Of a DNA stretch of 64,000 nucleotides, positions 10,601 through 19,379 are shown piece by piece; the stretch's first letter is position 1, and each line of letters opens with the position of its first letter. Made by a program: the position numbers and the translations under genes. The stretch is from Pseudomonas parafulva NBRC 16636 = DSM 17004 (GTDB lineage: Bacteria; Pseudomonadota; Gammaproteobacteria; Pseudomonadales; Pseudomonadaceae). The notes beneath the pieces were generated by a model. That model ran no database searches. It saw only the letters and a program-made list of their open reading frames with translations, and had not been told where the DNA came from. Where the stretch lies: positions 1-64,000 of the forward strand of contig NZ_BBIU01000014.1 of the NCBI RefSeq assembly GCF_000730645.1. The letters run 5' to 3'.

Positions 10601-11298
10601 CGGTTGCGCACCAACCAACCCAGCAAGTGTTGCCACAACCTGGCTGCAGCATCGGGAGGAACGTCATTGGCATCGGCTTGCTCGGGTGGCGAAACTGGCC
10701 GCGATGCTTGACTGATGAAGGCGCCCGGTGGATCGATGATCAATGCCTCGTTGCTGACCCACCAACCGAGCGGGTAGGCGAGCGCTTGCGCTTGTCGGCC
10801 CCGTGCCTGCGCCTTGTCGATGTGCGTCAGCGAGAAATTCTGTTCGGTACGGTCGATGAAGCTGGTCTTGCCGGCGTGCTGGTCGCCCAATACCAAGTAC
10901 CAGGGCAATCGGTACAAGGCGCGTCGCCCACCCGCATTGTGCAGAAATCGCGAAAGCCCTTGGTTCAATGCCTTCTCTTGCGCCTGAACGAACGGCAACG
11001 TGCGGTCCAGCTCGGCGGCCACCGCCTGATTGCGTTCTGCCTGCAGGCGGTGATTACGCTTGCGCAACACAACCAGCCAGCACAGCAGGGGCACCAACAC
11101 GAGTACCAGACTGGCCAGCCCTCGATGGGCCATGCTGGCCAACGGTTGCTGCTCGCGCCACGTCCATTGCGGACCGAGCCACCAGATGGCAACCAGCATC
11201 AGTACAGCACCCAGTACGAGTAGCACCGGCATGGCCAGGCTGATACGGGTCACCCAGGGCAAGGCCCAGCGTTTGATGTACTTCCATAGTGGGTTCAT
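7690..11298 (-). CDS. tssM: T6SS membrane complex protein TssM (IcmF)
   Basis: The 1202-aa product has the size and layout of TssM, which with TssL and TssJ forms the envelope-spanning T6SS complex. Two transmembrane helices lie near residues 20-45 and 60-78. A cytoplasmic GTPase-like domain follows with a Walker A motif GDQHAGKTS (about 138-146). A third helix (LLWVGSGVGVLAVCVAIASW) lies near 478-497. The remainder is the large periplasmic IcmF region that contacts TssJ. The start ATG overlaps the tssA stop (ATGA), showing translational coupling. It is the last gene of the leftward T6SS arm. Confidence 0.95.
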   Translation of the reverse strand: MNPLWKYIKRWALPWVTRISLAMPVLLVLGAVLMLVAIWWLGPQWTWREQQPLASMAHRGLASLVLVLVPLLCWLVVLRKRNHRLQAERNQAVAAELDRTLPFVQAQEKALNQGLSRFLHNAGGRRALYRLPWYLVLGDQHAGKTSFIDRTEQNFSLTHIDKAQARGRQAQALAYPLGWWVSNEALIIDPPGAFISQASRPVSPPEQADANDVPPDAAARLWQHLLGWLVRNRSQRALNGVLLAVDLPALLHGTPEQRVALAHVLRARLYELSSQLGSRLPLYVVLTKFDLLDGFDQFYAGLPAGSREKMLGFTFKLDAVGTFDAWLEEYGDHYDLLLRQTFEQVVDRLDTIGEAPSRTRLFTLHAQLMGLRPILLGFLKEALASDRFTTPALVRGVYWSSVVQQGDMLNAFVREAAQPYKTKLPLLEGKAQGKALAYFIQHAFKRVIYQEAGLAGDNIRVARTKRQLLWVGSGVGVLAVCVAIASWQRYFDINGAKAANVLAKSREYSHYEVDQRLDPTGRNLLAPLDQIRDAVSVFGDYRAAWPGVADLGLYQGRAIGPTVDEAYLSLLSKRFLPALASGVVDVMNAAPPGSEQQMAALRVYRMLEDRQNRRTEWVEDWMARQWQQKFPGQGQLQRDLMRHLKYALAYADTDLAQFSQRIAEVQQALRRVPLPERVYASLKQQAGEQLHTGLDLRHQVGPAFDVVYQLSGSARKGDDVLLAPLLTAKGFKEYFEPRSQRFADMAMIDQWALGERGQLDYSDADREALSERLRNLYSADYVDSWRRALNAISVADFRDLDHGVAILQQFTGPAAPLHRLLDTVRDNTSLSTPANVEPPKETAALQPKSSNAEQHQAWAIQRAFTGLSAMLQAAGEKPSYYDETLGAIAALHDYAKAVQDSPDRGKAALRAVHQRFSMTGQDPIGTLQRVATGLPEPINHQVRKVADQTAQVLNVEALRELERRWDAEVYSFFQQRLAGRYPFVVRAPDASLDDFEAFFGPKGRLQQFNDQYLKVFLKDNLEALQAGQQGQSLIRSDVIEQLERADRIRETFFDQRGNLSVLFSIEPLGLSANQRTSLLDLDGQLISYTHGPSQITGIVWPNTLGQQVRSNLTLLRQNGNSSSLEYRGPWSMFRLLSRGALNGRTATSVDLSFRTGDGVMRYRLNAQKAFNPITQEPFKNFRLPRGLLQKSPKLGATTQAGL

Positions 11299-12761
11299 CG
11301 TGACTCCCGTTCCTTGTTCCGATCAGCCTGTATTAGCGGTGCCGCATACCGCTGGAGGCGTTGAAACACCTCCGGCTCCCAGGCGCTGGCGGCGGTTTCC
11401 TGCATCGTTATGGCTACACCTGCACATAGGTCCCGGGCCAGCCACGACACGCCCCGAGCGGCCAACAGGTCAGCGGCAATGACGGTGGTATGGCAATGCT
11501 CACGGGGGGTGTGGAGCTCCGCCTGCATCCCCTGTAGCCTGAGCAAGACCGGCTCCACGCCACCCGCTTCCAACTGGCTGACCAGTTCCTCACGCAGGCT
11601 GACAAACTCATGGGTGGCTGCCCCCAGATCCGATGCGCTTTGTGTGCCCTTGAGCCACGCCAGGCATTGGTCATCGACAAACACCCGGCCGTCGCTGAAG
11701 CACAACTGCTGCAGTGCCGGCAAGCGCTGCACGAACCGTGCGGTCGCAGCACGAATGGCTTCAGCCACCTCGCTCATGGCCAACCGCGTGGCGGCGGTGG
11801 CCGCGAGGAAACTGCCGCGTATCCAGTAGGGGCAAGCCGTCACACTCTTTTCGATCCGCAATAGCAAAGCCGCGTCAATGGCGGTCCCCGCAATGGCCTC
11901 TTCATAATCACCGGCAATATCCTGAGGTACGGCCATCAGCTCGGTGCGGTTACCTTGCTTGGTTTGAGGTGCCGCCTGGATATGAGCCCACAAGCCGAAC
12001 CGACGTAACAGGTAGCCGGCAGGATCATAGGGATCCTGATGGTTGATCAGCTCGGCCATAGTGAGCATCGCCCTTCGGGACTCACGCTCGCTGCCCAGCG
12101 ACACACGCGGCATTGGCGTGGCGATGAAATCGGCCATTGGTGCAGATTTGATACCGCTTGCAGGGGCCTTGGCCGTTGTTGAGTCACTCGCGCCGTTAGC
12201 CAGCTCTATGTGTTTGCCAAGCAGCTGCTTCAGTTCGCCCAGAACGGCTTCATCCAGCTGCGCGGCCGCTTGCTGCTGTTGCAAACGTTCCAAAGCGTCC
12301 TGTGCCACCGCCGCATGAGCGGGGCTGTATGTGAAGTGGTCCAGCTGTGGCAGCGCTTCGATGAGACGATTGAGTATCAGGGCAACCAACTTGCGTTTAC
12401 CCAAGAAACCCTTAGGGCCCGGTTTGGGGTACGAACCTTCCCAATACTGCTCGATCAAACCGGCGAGCATTGCCAAGGTAAAAACCCACCGTTCCCAACA
12501 TCGGCTGCGCAGCCAGGCGGCACTGAGATGCGCGGCGATGCGCAAATGTTTGCACTGCGAACCTAGGTACTGGCAGGACGCTTCTTCGATGTAAACCCAG
12601 TCGATGGAAGCCTCCTGCAGCCCACCCAGCTTGATCATCTCCTGGTCAATGGCCTGGTAGGTTTCGTCCTCCACATCGAACAAACCAGCAGGGCTCTGAG
12701 CGTCGATGGGGGCAAGTAACCGGGCAATTTCCTGTGCGGTGACCTCTGTTACCAACGACAT
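11295..12761 (-). CDS. tssA: T6SS protein TssA (ImpA N-terminal domain)
   Basis: The 488-aa product begins with the ImpA_N-type domain (LLAPIDAQSPAGLFDVEDETY ... YLGSQCKHLRIAAHLSAAW), the hallmark of TssA. These proteins prime baseplate assembly and coordinate tail-sheath growth at the membrane complex. The middle part is Ala/Gln-rich and probably a flexible linker. Which C-terminal TssA class it belongs to cannot be told by eye. The gene overlaps vasI by 13 bp upstream and tssM by the ATGA overlap downstream, so the three form one leftward transcript. Confidence 0.9.
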   Translation of the reverse strand: MSLVTEVTAQEIARLLAPIDAQSPAGLFDVEDETYQAIDQEMIKLGGLQEASIDWVYIEEASCQYLGSQCKHLRIAAHLSAAWLRSRCWERWVFTLAMLAGLIEQYWEGSYPKPGPKGFLGKRKLVALILNRLIEALPQLDHFTYSPAHAAVAQDALERLQQQQAAAQLDEAVLGELKQLLGKHIELANGASDSTTAKAPASGIKSAPMADFIATPMPRVSLGSERESRRAMLTMAELINHQDPYDPAGYLLRRFGLWAHIQAAPQTKQGNRTELMAVPQDIAGDYEEAIAGTAIDAALLLRIEKSVTACPYWIRGSFLAATAATRLAMSEVAEAIRAATARFVQRLPALQQLCFSDGRVFVDDQCLAWLKGTQSASDLGAATHEFVSLREELVSQLEAGGVEPVLLRLQGMQAELHTPREHCHTTVIAADLLAARGVSWLARDLCAGVAITMQETAASAWEPEVFQRLQRYAAPLIQADRNKERESR

Positions 12762-13381
12762 GCTTTGCGCGCCTCATCGATGAGTGGGTCGAGCCCCTTA
12801 GCGTCGAAAACCAGGCCGTCAACGGCTGGGTTGTCACTTTCGACGTGAATGCGCTTAGCCCCGATCAATTGCTTGATCTGCTCGATGCCCGGCAGCCCTC
12901 GCCCGGCATCGAGCACCTGACCGTTCTCTCTCACCTGCCAGGGCGTAGGGACAGTTGAGCCATGTTCCCCTAGCAATTGCACGGTCACCCGGCCGGTATC
13001 GATGGGGTGCGCGGTGATCAGTTGGAGCCTGGAGATGTTCTGCACACAACTGATCACCAAGTAGGGCGCCGGTGTGACCACGGTGTCGGCAGGCGCCGAA
13101 ATCATGACCTCGTCATCCCCACGACTGAGACGGAACATGAGGTCCCCGGGTGCGCGCTCGAGCGCCTGAGTCACTACGCGACTCACAGTGGGCGCATCTT
13201 GCTCTTGCGCTGACCACTGTCGACTCATCGTGTGCGCCGGCGTGCCCGCAGCCTGGTCAAAACATGCCAAGCGCTCGATGTCAGACACGATTCGTGGACA
13301 GTCCCGCGGCTCGACTGCCAAGGCGGGCGCCCAGCAAAACAGTAATAAAAGCCAAACGCCATTTGGATAGCGAGGAATCAT
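12749..13381 (-). CDS. vasI: T6SS-associated protein VasI/TagO-like, exported
   Basis: The 210-aa product has a signal peptide (hydrophobic GVWLLLLFCWAPALA, cleavage likely after residue 22). The mature start has the family pattern C-x-x-I-x-D-x-x-R-L-x-C-F-D (DCPRIVSDIERLACFD) with two Cys. That pattern and the position at the head of a tssA-tssM unit fit the VasI (VCA0118) family of periplasmic T6SS accessory proteins. Its biochemical role is not established from sequence. It is first in the leftward arm and reads away from tssB across a 275-bp divergent region. Confidence 0.8.
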   Translation of the reverse strand: MIPRYPNGVWLLLLFCWAPALAVEPRDCPRIVSDIERLACFDQAAGTPAHTMSRQWSAQEQDAPTVSRVVTQALERAPGDLMFRLSRGDDEVMISAPADTVVTPAPYLVISCVQNISRLQLITAHPIDTGRVTVQLLGEHGSTVPTPWQVRENGQVLDAGRGLPGIEQIKQLIGAKRIHVESDNPAVDGLVFDAKGLDPLIDEARKACRW

Positions 13382-13585
13382 TCCATCTCAACTCTGTTAT
13401 TCAACAGCACACCGGTACTGGCAACCAGCCGGCCACTCCACAACAGCGAAACAAGGCTAGTACACGAAGACGGATACTTACAAGAAATTATTTTGTTACA
13501 TATTCAAACTCGACGCTAGGCAAATATTAAGCGCATGGTTTTTTAGCAACACGACGCTCAAGCATCGGATGCTTCAGCCATTCAT

Positions 13586-13624
13586 GTTTAATATTAAACG
13601 CCAACTTGTAGGACGCATCCTACA
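13586..13624. promoter_or_regulatory. Two palindromes in the divergent vasI/tssB control region
   Basis: GTTTAATATTAAAC at 13586-13599 is a perfect 14-bp palindrome. TGTAGGA-cgca-TCCTACA at 13607-13624 is a 7-bp inverted repeat 32 bp before the tssB start. They lie in a markedly AT-rich gap between two divergent T6SS transcripts, where a regulator site is expected. A GG-N10-GC spacing at 13519-13532 is compatible with sigma-54, but the surrounding consensus is poor. No protein can be assigned to these sites from sequence. Confidence 0.35.
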
Positions 13625-13656
13625 TATAGGCCTCGCACCAGCAAGGATATATAGCC

Positions 13657-14160
13657 ATGCGCAAATCATCCGGTTCTGTCGCACCCAAAGAACGCATCAA
13701 CATCAAGTATGTACCCGCCACTGGCGATGAACACGCCGAAATAGAGCTGCCGCACAAGATGTTGGTGCTGGGTGATTTCGGTCTGGATGACACCCGCGCT
13801 TTGGAAGACCGCTCAGTCATGCGCATCGATAAACACACCTTCAACAACGTGTTGAACGATGCCGCTGTCAGCCTGGCCATGTCCGTGCCCTCCGAGCTCA
13901 GCACAGCCCCGGATGCGGAGCTGGCGGTCGCCCTGCAGTTCACGTCCATCGACGACTTTGGACCCGATAGCATCGCCCGCCAGGTTCCGGAGCTGAATAA
14001 GTTGCTGAAGCTACGCGAAGCGTTGGTGGCCCTCAAAGGCCCGCTGGGCAACGTGCCGGCGTTTCGCAAGCAACTGCAGCACCTGCTGAGCAACGAGCAA
14101 GCGCGCAAACAACTCGCCGAAGAACTGGACCTGGTGCTTGAGGCGCCTAAACAAGACTGA
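13657..14160 (+). CDS. tssB: T6SS contractile sheath small subunit TssB (VipA)
   Basis: The 167-aa product matches TssB in length and pattern (ERINIKYVPATGDEHAEIELPHKMLVLGDF near the N-terminus; ELNKLLKLREALVALKGPLGN in the second half). TssB pairs with TssC to form the contractile sheath that drives the Hcp tube. It is the first gene of the rightward arm. AAGGATATATAGCC provides the ribosome site, and tssC follows 17 bp later. Confidence 0.96.
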   Translation: MRKSSGSVAPKERINIKYVPATGDEHAEIELPHKMLVLGDFGLDDTRALEDRSVMRIDKHTFNNVLNDAAVSLAMSVPSELSTAPDAELAVALQFTSIDDFGPDSIARQVPELNKLLKLREALVALKGPLGNVPAFRKQLQHLLSNEQARKQLAEELDLVLEAPKQD

Positions 14161-14177
14161 GACAACGGAGCGTCCCC

Positions 14178-15668
14178 ATGCCAAAGCAAAACAGCACGAC
14201 CCTCACGGCTGAAACAACAACCGAGACATTGAGCAACGCCACCTTGCTCGACCAGATCATGGCAGAAACCAGATTGGTGCCCTCTCAAGAGGGCTATCAA
14301 GTCGCTCGCCAGGGTGTATCGGCCTTTATTGCCGACATCCTGAAAACTCATGACCCTGATCAATTAATCAATAAGCACCGCGTTGATCAGATGATTGCAG
14401 AGCTGGATCGGGTACTCGGCAAACAGATGGACGCCATCCTGCACCAGCCCGCGTTCCAGCAGCTCGAGTCGGCTTGGCGCAGCCTCAAACTTCTGGTCGA
14501 CCGCACAGACTTTCGCGAGAACATCAAACTTGAGGTTTTGCATGTCAGCAAGGACGACTTGCTCGACGACTTCGAGCATGCGGCCGACATTACCTGCAGT
14601 GGCATTTATAAACATGTCTACACCGCAGGGTATGGCCAATTTGGTGGTGAACCGGTTGCCGCGATGGTCGGCAACTACAGCTTCGGCCCCTCTTCACCCG
14701 ATATCAAGCTATTAAGTTACATGGCCTCGGTCGGCGCCATGTCACATACCCCTTTTCTTGCCGCACCCTCCCCTGAATTCTTCAACCTCAGCAGCTTTGA
14801 AGAGTTGCCCAACCTGAAGGAGATCAAGGACATCTTCGCCGGCCCACGGCACGCCAAGTGGCGCGCGTTCCGTGAAAGTGAGGATTCGCGCTATGCGGCG
14901 CTTGCCGGGCCGCGCTTCATGCTCCGCTCTGCCTATCATCCGCAAGAAAACCCCGTGCAGAGCTATCACTACGCCGAGGACATCGCCGGCCGACACGAAA
15001 ACTACCTGTGGGGCAACTCCGCCTTCCTGCTGGCCAGTTGCATCAACGACAGCTTTGCCCGCTACCGCTGGTGCCCGAACATCATCGGCCCACAGTCGGG
15101 TGGCGCCGTCGAGGACCTGCCGGTACACCTGTACGAGTCCCTGGGTCAGTTGCAGGCCAAGATTCCGACCGAAGTCCTGATCTCCGACCGCAAGGAGTTC
15201 GAGCTGGCCGAAGAGGGCTTCATCGCCCTGACCATGCGCAAGGACAGCGACAACGCCGCGTTCTTCTCAGCCAACTCGGTACAAAAACCCAAACACTTCC
15301 CCAAGACCCCCGAAGGCCTGCAAGCGCAGACCAACTACAAGCTCGGCACCCAGCTGCCTTACCTGTTCATCGTCAACCGGCTGGCCCACTACATCAAGGT
15401 GCTGCAGCGCGAACAGATCGGTAGCTGGAAGGAGCGCAAGGACCTTGAATCCGAACTGAACAAATGGATCAGGCAGTACGTTGCCGACCAGGAAAACCCG
15501 TCAGCCGATGTGCGCAGCCGCCGTCCGTTGCGTGCTGCGCGGGTGGAGGTTTCGGACATTGCCGGTGACCCGGGCTGGTACCAGGTTTCGCTCGCCGTGC
15601 GCCCGCATTTCAAATACATGGGCGCGAACTTCGAGATCTCCCTGGTCGGACGGCTCGACACGCAATGA
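14178..15668 (+). CDS. tssC: T6SS contractile sheath large subunit TssC (VipB)
   Basis: The 496-aa product is a standard TssC. It shows the conserved block LESAWRSLKLLVDRTDFRE, the central PFLAAPSPEFF region, and the C-terminal KYMGANFEISLVGRLD end. An ACGGAG ribosome site precedes the ATG. The stop overlaps the tssE start (ATGA). Confidence 0.97.
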   Translation: MPKQNSTTLTAETTTETLSNATLLDQIMAETRLVPSQEGYQVARQGVSAFIADILKTHDPDQLINKHRVDQMIAELDRVLGKQMDAILHQPAFQQLESAWRSLKLLVDRTDFRENIKLEVLHVSKDDLLDDFEHAADITCSGIYKHVYTAGYGQFGGEPVAAMVGNYSFGPSSPDIKLLSYMASVGAMSHTPFLAAPSPEFFNLSSFEELPNLKEIKDIFAGPRHAKWRAFRESEDSRYAALAGPRFMLRSAYHPQENPVQSYHYAEDIAGRHENYLWGNSAFLLASCINDSFARYRWCPNIIGPQSGGAVEDLPVHLYESLGQLQAKIPTEVLISDRKEFELAEEGFIALTMRKDSDNAAFFSANSVQKPKHFPKTPEGLQAQTNYKLGTQLPYLFIVNRLAHYIKVLQREQIGSWKERKDLESELNKWIRQYVADQENPSADVRSRRPLRAARVEVSDIAGDPGWYQVSLAVRPHFKYMGANFEISLVGRLDTQ

Positions 15669-16075
15669 GTGGTCTTTTCAGTCGTTTGAAGGTGGATCAG
15701 TCAGTTAGCCGCGAACCCTCCCTGCAGGAGAGCGCTTCCCAGAAGTTCGCCGCCATCAAGTGCCACCTCGAAACGTTACTCAACGCTCGCCAGGGTTGCT
15801 CCAAAAGCAGCCCTGAACTGGGCCTGCGTGACTTCAACGGGCACGACGTCAGCAGTGGCGACCTTCTGCAGCAAGTGCGCGCGGACATCCGCCGCACCCT
15901 TCAGCGCTTTGAGCCGCGCGTGCACGTGCGAACGCTCAACGCCATGCCCGATTGTCATGCCCCGCTGGAGCTGCATTTCAGGCTGGACTGCCTGGTACAG
16001 GTCAACAACCACACGGAGCAGCTGCAACTGGAGCTGCTGGTCAACGGCCATAACCGCCACACCCGCGTGAGGTGA
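15665..16075 (+). CDS. tssE: T6SS baseplate protein TssE (gp25-like)
   Basis: The 136-aa product lies between tssC and tssF. It has the gp25-like pattern, with a central LGLRDF then a helix with DIRRTLQRFEPRVHVRTL and a strand with LELHFRLDCLV. TssE is a baseplate wedge component that seeds sheath polymerisation. It overlaps tssC by 4 bp and ends 3 bp before tssF. Confidence 0.9.
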   Translation: MSGLFSRLKVDQSVSREPSLQESASQKFAAIKCHLETLLNARQGCSKSSPELGLRDFNGHDVSSGDLLQQVRADIRRTLQRFEPRVHVRTLNAMPDCHAPLELHFRLDCLVQVNNHTEQLQLELLVNGHNRHTRVR

Positions 16076-16078
16076 CCC

Positions 16079-17845
16079 ATGACACTCAAAGACCGATTCA
16101 GCGAAGAGTTGCGTTACCTGCATGAACTGGGGAACGACTTCGCCCAAGACAACCCACAACTTGCCCGGCTGCTTGGCAAGGGTGGCAGCGACCCGGATGT
16201 CGAACGCCTGATGGAAGCCTTTGCATTTCTCACGGCCAAGCTGCGGCTCAAGCTGGAGGACGACCTGCCGGAGCTGACGCACCCCATGCTGCAGCTGCTG
16301 TGGCCCAATTACCTGCGGCCTTTGCCAAGTGCCACGATCATTCAGTTTACGCCGCGCAAGCAGGCGCTCAGCCAGTCGCACCGTATCCCCAGCGGCTCAC
16401 GGCTCTTTTCCAGACCCGTGGACGGAGTGCCCTGCGAATTTCGAACCTGCACAGCGGTGGACATCCACCCGTTCGAGATCGATGCGGTAGGTGCGACCCA
16501 GACACTCGACAGTTCGGCGGTTTGGCTCGGTTTGCGAACATTGGTCGAGCGGCCATTGAATACCCTGGGCTGCGCCAGTCTCGACTTCCATCTGGGCGGA
16601 GACACCCTTACAGCCCGCACGCTGTATCTGTGGCTGTCCCAGTACCTTGATCAGGTCAGCGTGACTATCAATGGCGAGGTTCGCAGGCTGCCGTCCAGCA
16701 GCGTCGTCTTCCCGGGTTTCAGCCCGGACCAAGCGTTGCTGCCTTACCCCCAGAACGTCTTCGACGGCTACCGGATTCTGCAGGAGTATTTTGTATTTCC
16801 CGAGCGTTTCCACTTCTTCAGCGTAACCGGGCTGGAAAAGGCCTGGCCCGATCAAACGGCTGAGAGCGTCGGCCTCGAATTTCACTTCACCCGCCAGTTA
16901 CCGGATTCGCTGCGTGTCGGCAGCGCCGACTTCAGCCTGTTCTGCACCCCTGCGGTGAACCTGTTCAGCCACAGCGCCGAACCCATCGACCTCTCCAGCC
17001 GGCCCGCCCAGGTCGAGCTTACGCCCCGAGGTAAGCAGCCGCACGCCTATGAAATCTTCAGTGTCGACCAGGTCATCAGCACCCGCACGACCACTGATGG
17101 CAGTACCGGTGAACACCTTCGCACGTTCCGCCCTTTTGAGTCATTCGCCCATGAGATCGAGCATGTGCAAGGTCGCACCGCCCTGTACTACCGGTACAGT
17201 ATCGAAGACTCATTGCGGGGCGATGGCGTCATGCACCGCATCGCATTCGTACGTGCCGACGCCAATGCCTACATCGGCGAGCTGGAAACAGCGTCCATCG
17301 ACCTGACCTGTACCAACCGCGACCTGCCGCTGGCGTTAACCGTCGATGACATCAATGTGACTTCCGAGGTCACACCACCCTTGGCCACCTATACCAACCT
17401 GCGTCCTCCCACCCGCCCCTACCGGCCGGTACTGGACGGCCAGTTGCAGTGGGCCCTGATCTCCAACATGTCGCTCAATTACCTGTCGCTGCTATCGGCC
17501 GAACCGCTGAAAGCGGTCATCAATGCCTATGACTTTGCCGCCCTGCATGACATCCAGCAAACCCGCACCACCCGTAAACGCCTCGATGGCATTCGGGATA
17601 TTCAAACCGAGCCTTTGGATTGGTTGATCAAGGGCCAACCCATTCGCGGGTTGCGTACACGGCTGGAGCTGGATCAAGGCGCATTCCTCTGCGAAGGCGA
17701 CCTGTACCTGTTCGGTTGCGTACTGGCGCACTTCTTTGCCCTGTACGCCAGCATCAACGCCTTCCACCAACTGGAAGTGATCAACACCACCAACAACGAG
17801 CGCTACACATGGCCCATCCAGACCGGCAAACAACCGCTGTTCTAG
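16079..17845 (+). CDS. tssF: T6SS baseplate protein TssF
   Basis: The 588-aa product starts with the TssF signature (FSEELRYLHELGNDFAQDNP ... DPDVERLMEAFAFLTAKLR) and ends with the usual FFALYASINAFHQLEV ... YTWPIQTGKQPLF segment. TssF with TssG and TssK builds the baseplate wedge. The 3' end overlaps the tssG start by 37 bp in another frame, indicating coupled translation. Confidence 0.96.
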   Translation: MTLKDRFSEELRYLHELGNDFAQDNPQLARLLGKGGSDPDVERLMEAFAFLTAKLRLKLEDDLPELTHPMLQLLWPNYLRPLPSATIIQFTPRKQALSQSHRIPSGSRLFSRPVDGVPCEFRTCTAVDIHPFEIDAVGATQTLDSSAVWLGLRTLVERPLNTLGCASLDFHLGGDTLTARTLYLWLSQYLDQVSVTINGEVRRLPSSSVVFPGFSPDQALLPYPQNVFDGYRILQEYFVFPERFHFFSVTGLEKAWPDQTAESVGLEFHFTRQLPDSLRVGSADFSLFCTPAVNLFSHSAEPIDLSSRPAQVELTPRGKQPHAYEIFSVDQVISTRTTTDGSTGEHLRTFRPFESFAHEIEHVQGRTALYYRYSIEDSLRGDGVMHRIAFVRADANAYIGELETASIDLTCTNRDLPLALTVDDINVTSEVTPPLATYTNLRPPTRPYRPVLDGQLQWALISNMSLNYLSLLSAEPLKAVINAYDFAALHDIQQTRTTRKRLDGIRDIQTEPLDWLIKGQPIRGLRTRLELDQGAFLCEGDLYLFGCVLAHFFALYASINAFHQLEVINTTNNERYTWPIQTGKQPLF

Positions 17846-18825
17846 CCGACCAGCTGCTCGCCGAGGCACACCAGTACAACTTCTTCCAGTTGCTGGAGCG
17901 CCTGCACGGCTTGCACGGGGATGACCTGGAACCACGCTGGCCTGCCCCGGCCACACGGCTGCGCGTACGGCTTGCCAGCGACCCGCGCCTGACCTTTCCC
18001 GTGTCCGACGTCTACAAGGCCGAACGCATGCCTGAAACAGAAGACCGCTATCGCGTGTGCACCACATTCATGGGGCTGCACGGCACAGACTCGCCCTTGC
18101 CCACCTATTACCTGGAAGAAGTGTCGTACGAGCATGCCCATGGCATCGGTGTGCGGCCGGCCTTCTTTGACTTTTTCAATCACTACCTGCTCAGCCTGTT
18201 GCACCGCATCTGGCGCAAGTACCGCTATTACATCCGCTTCCAGCCGGGCGCGACCGACGGCTTCTCGCAGTACCTCTTTGCCCTGCTCGGCCTGAATGAC
18301 AAACAACTGCGCGGCGACACCCCGCTGCCCTGGAGCCGCCTGCTCAGCTTCGCCGGGGTAATTGCCAGCCGCAGCCGAGCGCCGGGTACCGTTGCCGGCA
18401 TCATCGCCCACTGTTTCGACTTGCAGCAGGTGCACATCCGCGAGTTCGAGACCCGCTTGGTTCCCACCACGGCCAGACAGCTGGTGAGCCTGGGCCGCCG
18501 CAATGGCCAGTTGGGCAGCTCCTTCATGGTCGGCAGCCGCACGCGAACCCGCAGCAGCAAGTTCACCATCGTGATCAGCGAACTCGACCAGGAGCAGTTG
18601 CGGGACCTGTTGCCCAGCGGCATCAACTTCAATCGCTTGCGTGCACTGATCGATTTCCTGTTGCGTGACGGGCTGGCCTACGACCTGGAGCTGCGCCTAA
18701 AGCAGAACGCGCTGTCGCCCTTCTGCCTGCACCGTAGCCGAGGCGCCTACCTGGGCTGGACCAGCTTTGTCGATGACCGTCACGGCCAGATCAGCCCTGT
18801 CGTGCGGTTCCGGGGGCGCTCATGA
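17809..18825 (+). CDS. tssG: T6SS baseplate protein TssG
   Basis: I place the start at ATG 17809, inside the tssF end, giving 338 aa. It begins MAHPDRQTTAVLADQLLAEA, followed by the family pattern YNFFQLLERL and later GIGVRPAFFDFFNHYLLSLL. An upstream in-frame start at 17620 would read far into tssF and is rejected. TssG sits at the core of the baseplate wedge with TssF. The stop overlaps the FHA gene start (ATGA). Confidence 0.94.
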   Translation: MAHPDRQTTAVLADQLLAEAHQYNFFQLLERLHGLHGDDLEPRWPAPATRLRVRLASDPRLTFPVSDVYKAERMPETEDRYRVCTTFMGLHGTDSPLPTYYLEEVSYEHAHGIGVRPAFFDFFNHYLLSLLHRIWRKYRYYIRFQPGATDGFSQYLFALLGLNDKQLRGDTPLPWSRLLSFAGVIASRSRAPGTVAGIIAHCFDLQQVHIREFETRLVPTTARQLVSLGRRNGQLGSSFMVGSRTRTRSSKFTIVISELDQEQLRDLLPSGINFNRLRALIDFLLRDGLAYDLELRLKQNALSPFCLHRSRGAYLGWTSFVDDRHGQISPVVRFRGRS

Positions 18826-19379
18826 GCACATTGACCTTGAGCATCACCAACCTTGATCAGTTGCAACACAACGTCACTGCCCGACATCAGTTTGACCGCA
18901 CGGGCGGCACTCTCGGCAGCGCAGGGGCCACCTGGCGGATCAACGATCGTGAGCAGACCATTGCACCGATCCATTGCGAGATTCGCTGGATCGAGGGCAG
19001 CTTCTGCGTGATTGACCGTTGCCACCGTACCTACCTGAATGACAGCCACGACAGCTTGGGAGCGCTCGCCCCCCGGCGGCTGCTGGAAGGTGACCAACTG
19101 CGCGTTGGCGCCTATCGCCTGCAAGTTCAATTTACACGGGCCGATGCACGCTCGGTGGAGGACCTGTTCAGGCCTGAACAGCACACCCTTGATCACTGGC
19201 TACTGGAGGCTCCAGCCAACCCTTGGCAACCCACTTCAGGCGCCAAGCACGTTGTCGCAGACATCTGCACAGCCTTCGCGCCAGGTATCGGCAACGATCC
19301 CTTGGCAGCACTGGACACCGCGACAGGGGCAGCCCAAGAGAGCCCTCTGGAACACCTGATTGCAGGAGAACGCCCATGA
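18822..19379 (+). CDS. Short T6SS FHA-domain protein (TagH/Fha type, FHA only)
   Basis: The 185-aa product has an N-terminal forkhead-associated domain: a strand start LTLSITN, GGTLGSAGATWRI, a CEIRW strand, the NDS turn and LLEGDQLRVGAYRLQV. T6SS Fha proteins are often about twice as long and bind phosphothreonine made by the PpkA kinase. Here only the FHA part and a short linker are present, and no PpkA or PppA gene lies in the window. It overlaps both tssG and tssJ by 4 bp, so it is a true operon member. Confidence 0.8.
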   Translation: MSTLTLSITNLDQLQHNVTARHQFDRTGGTLGSAGATWRINDREQTIAPIHCEIRWIEGSFCVIDRCHRTYLNDSHDSLGALAPRRLLEGDQLRVGAYRLQVQFTRADARSVEDLFRPEQHTLDHWLLEAPANPWQPTSGAKHVVADICTAFAPGIGNDPLAALDTATGAAQESPLEHLIAGERP

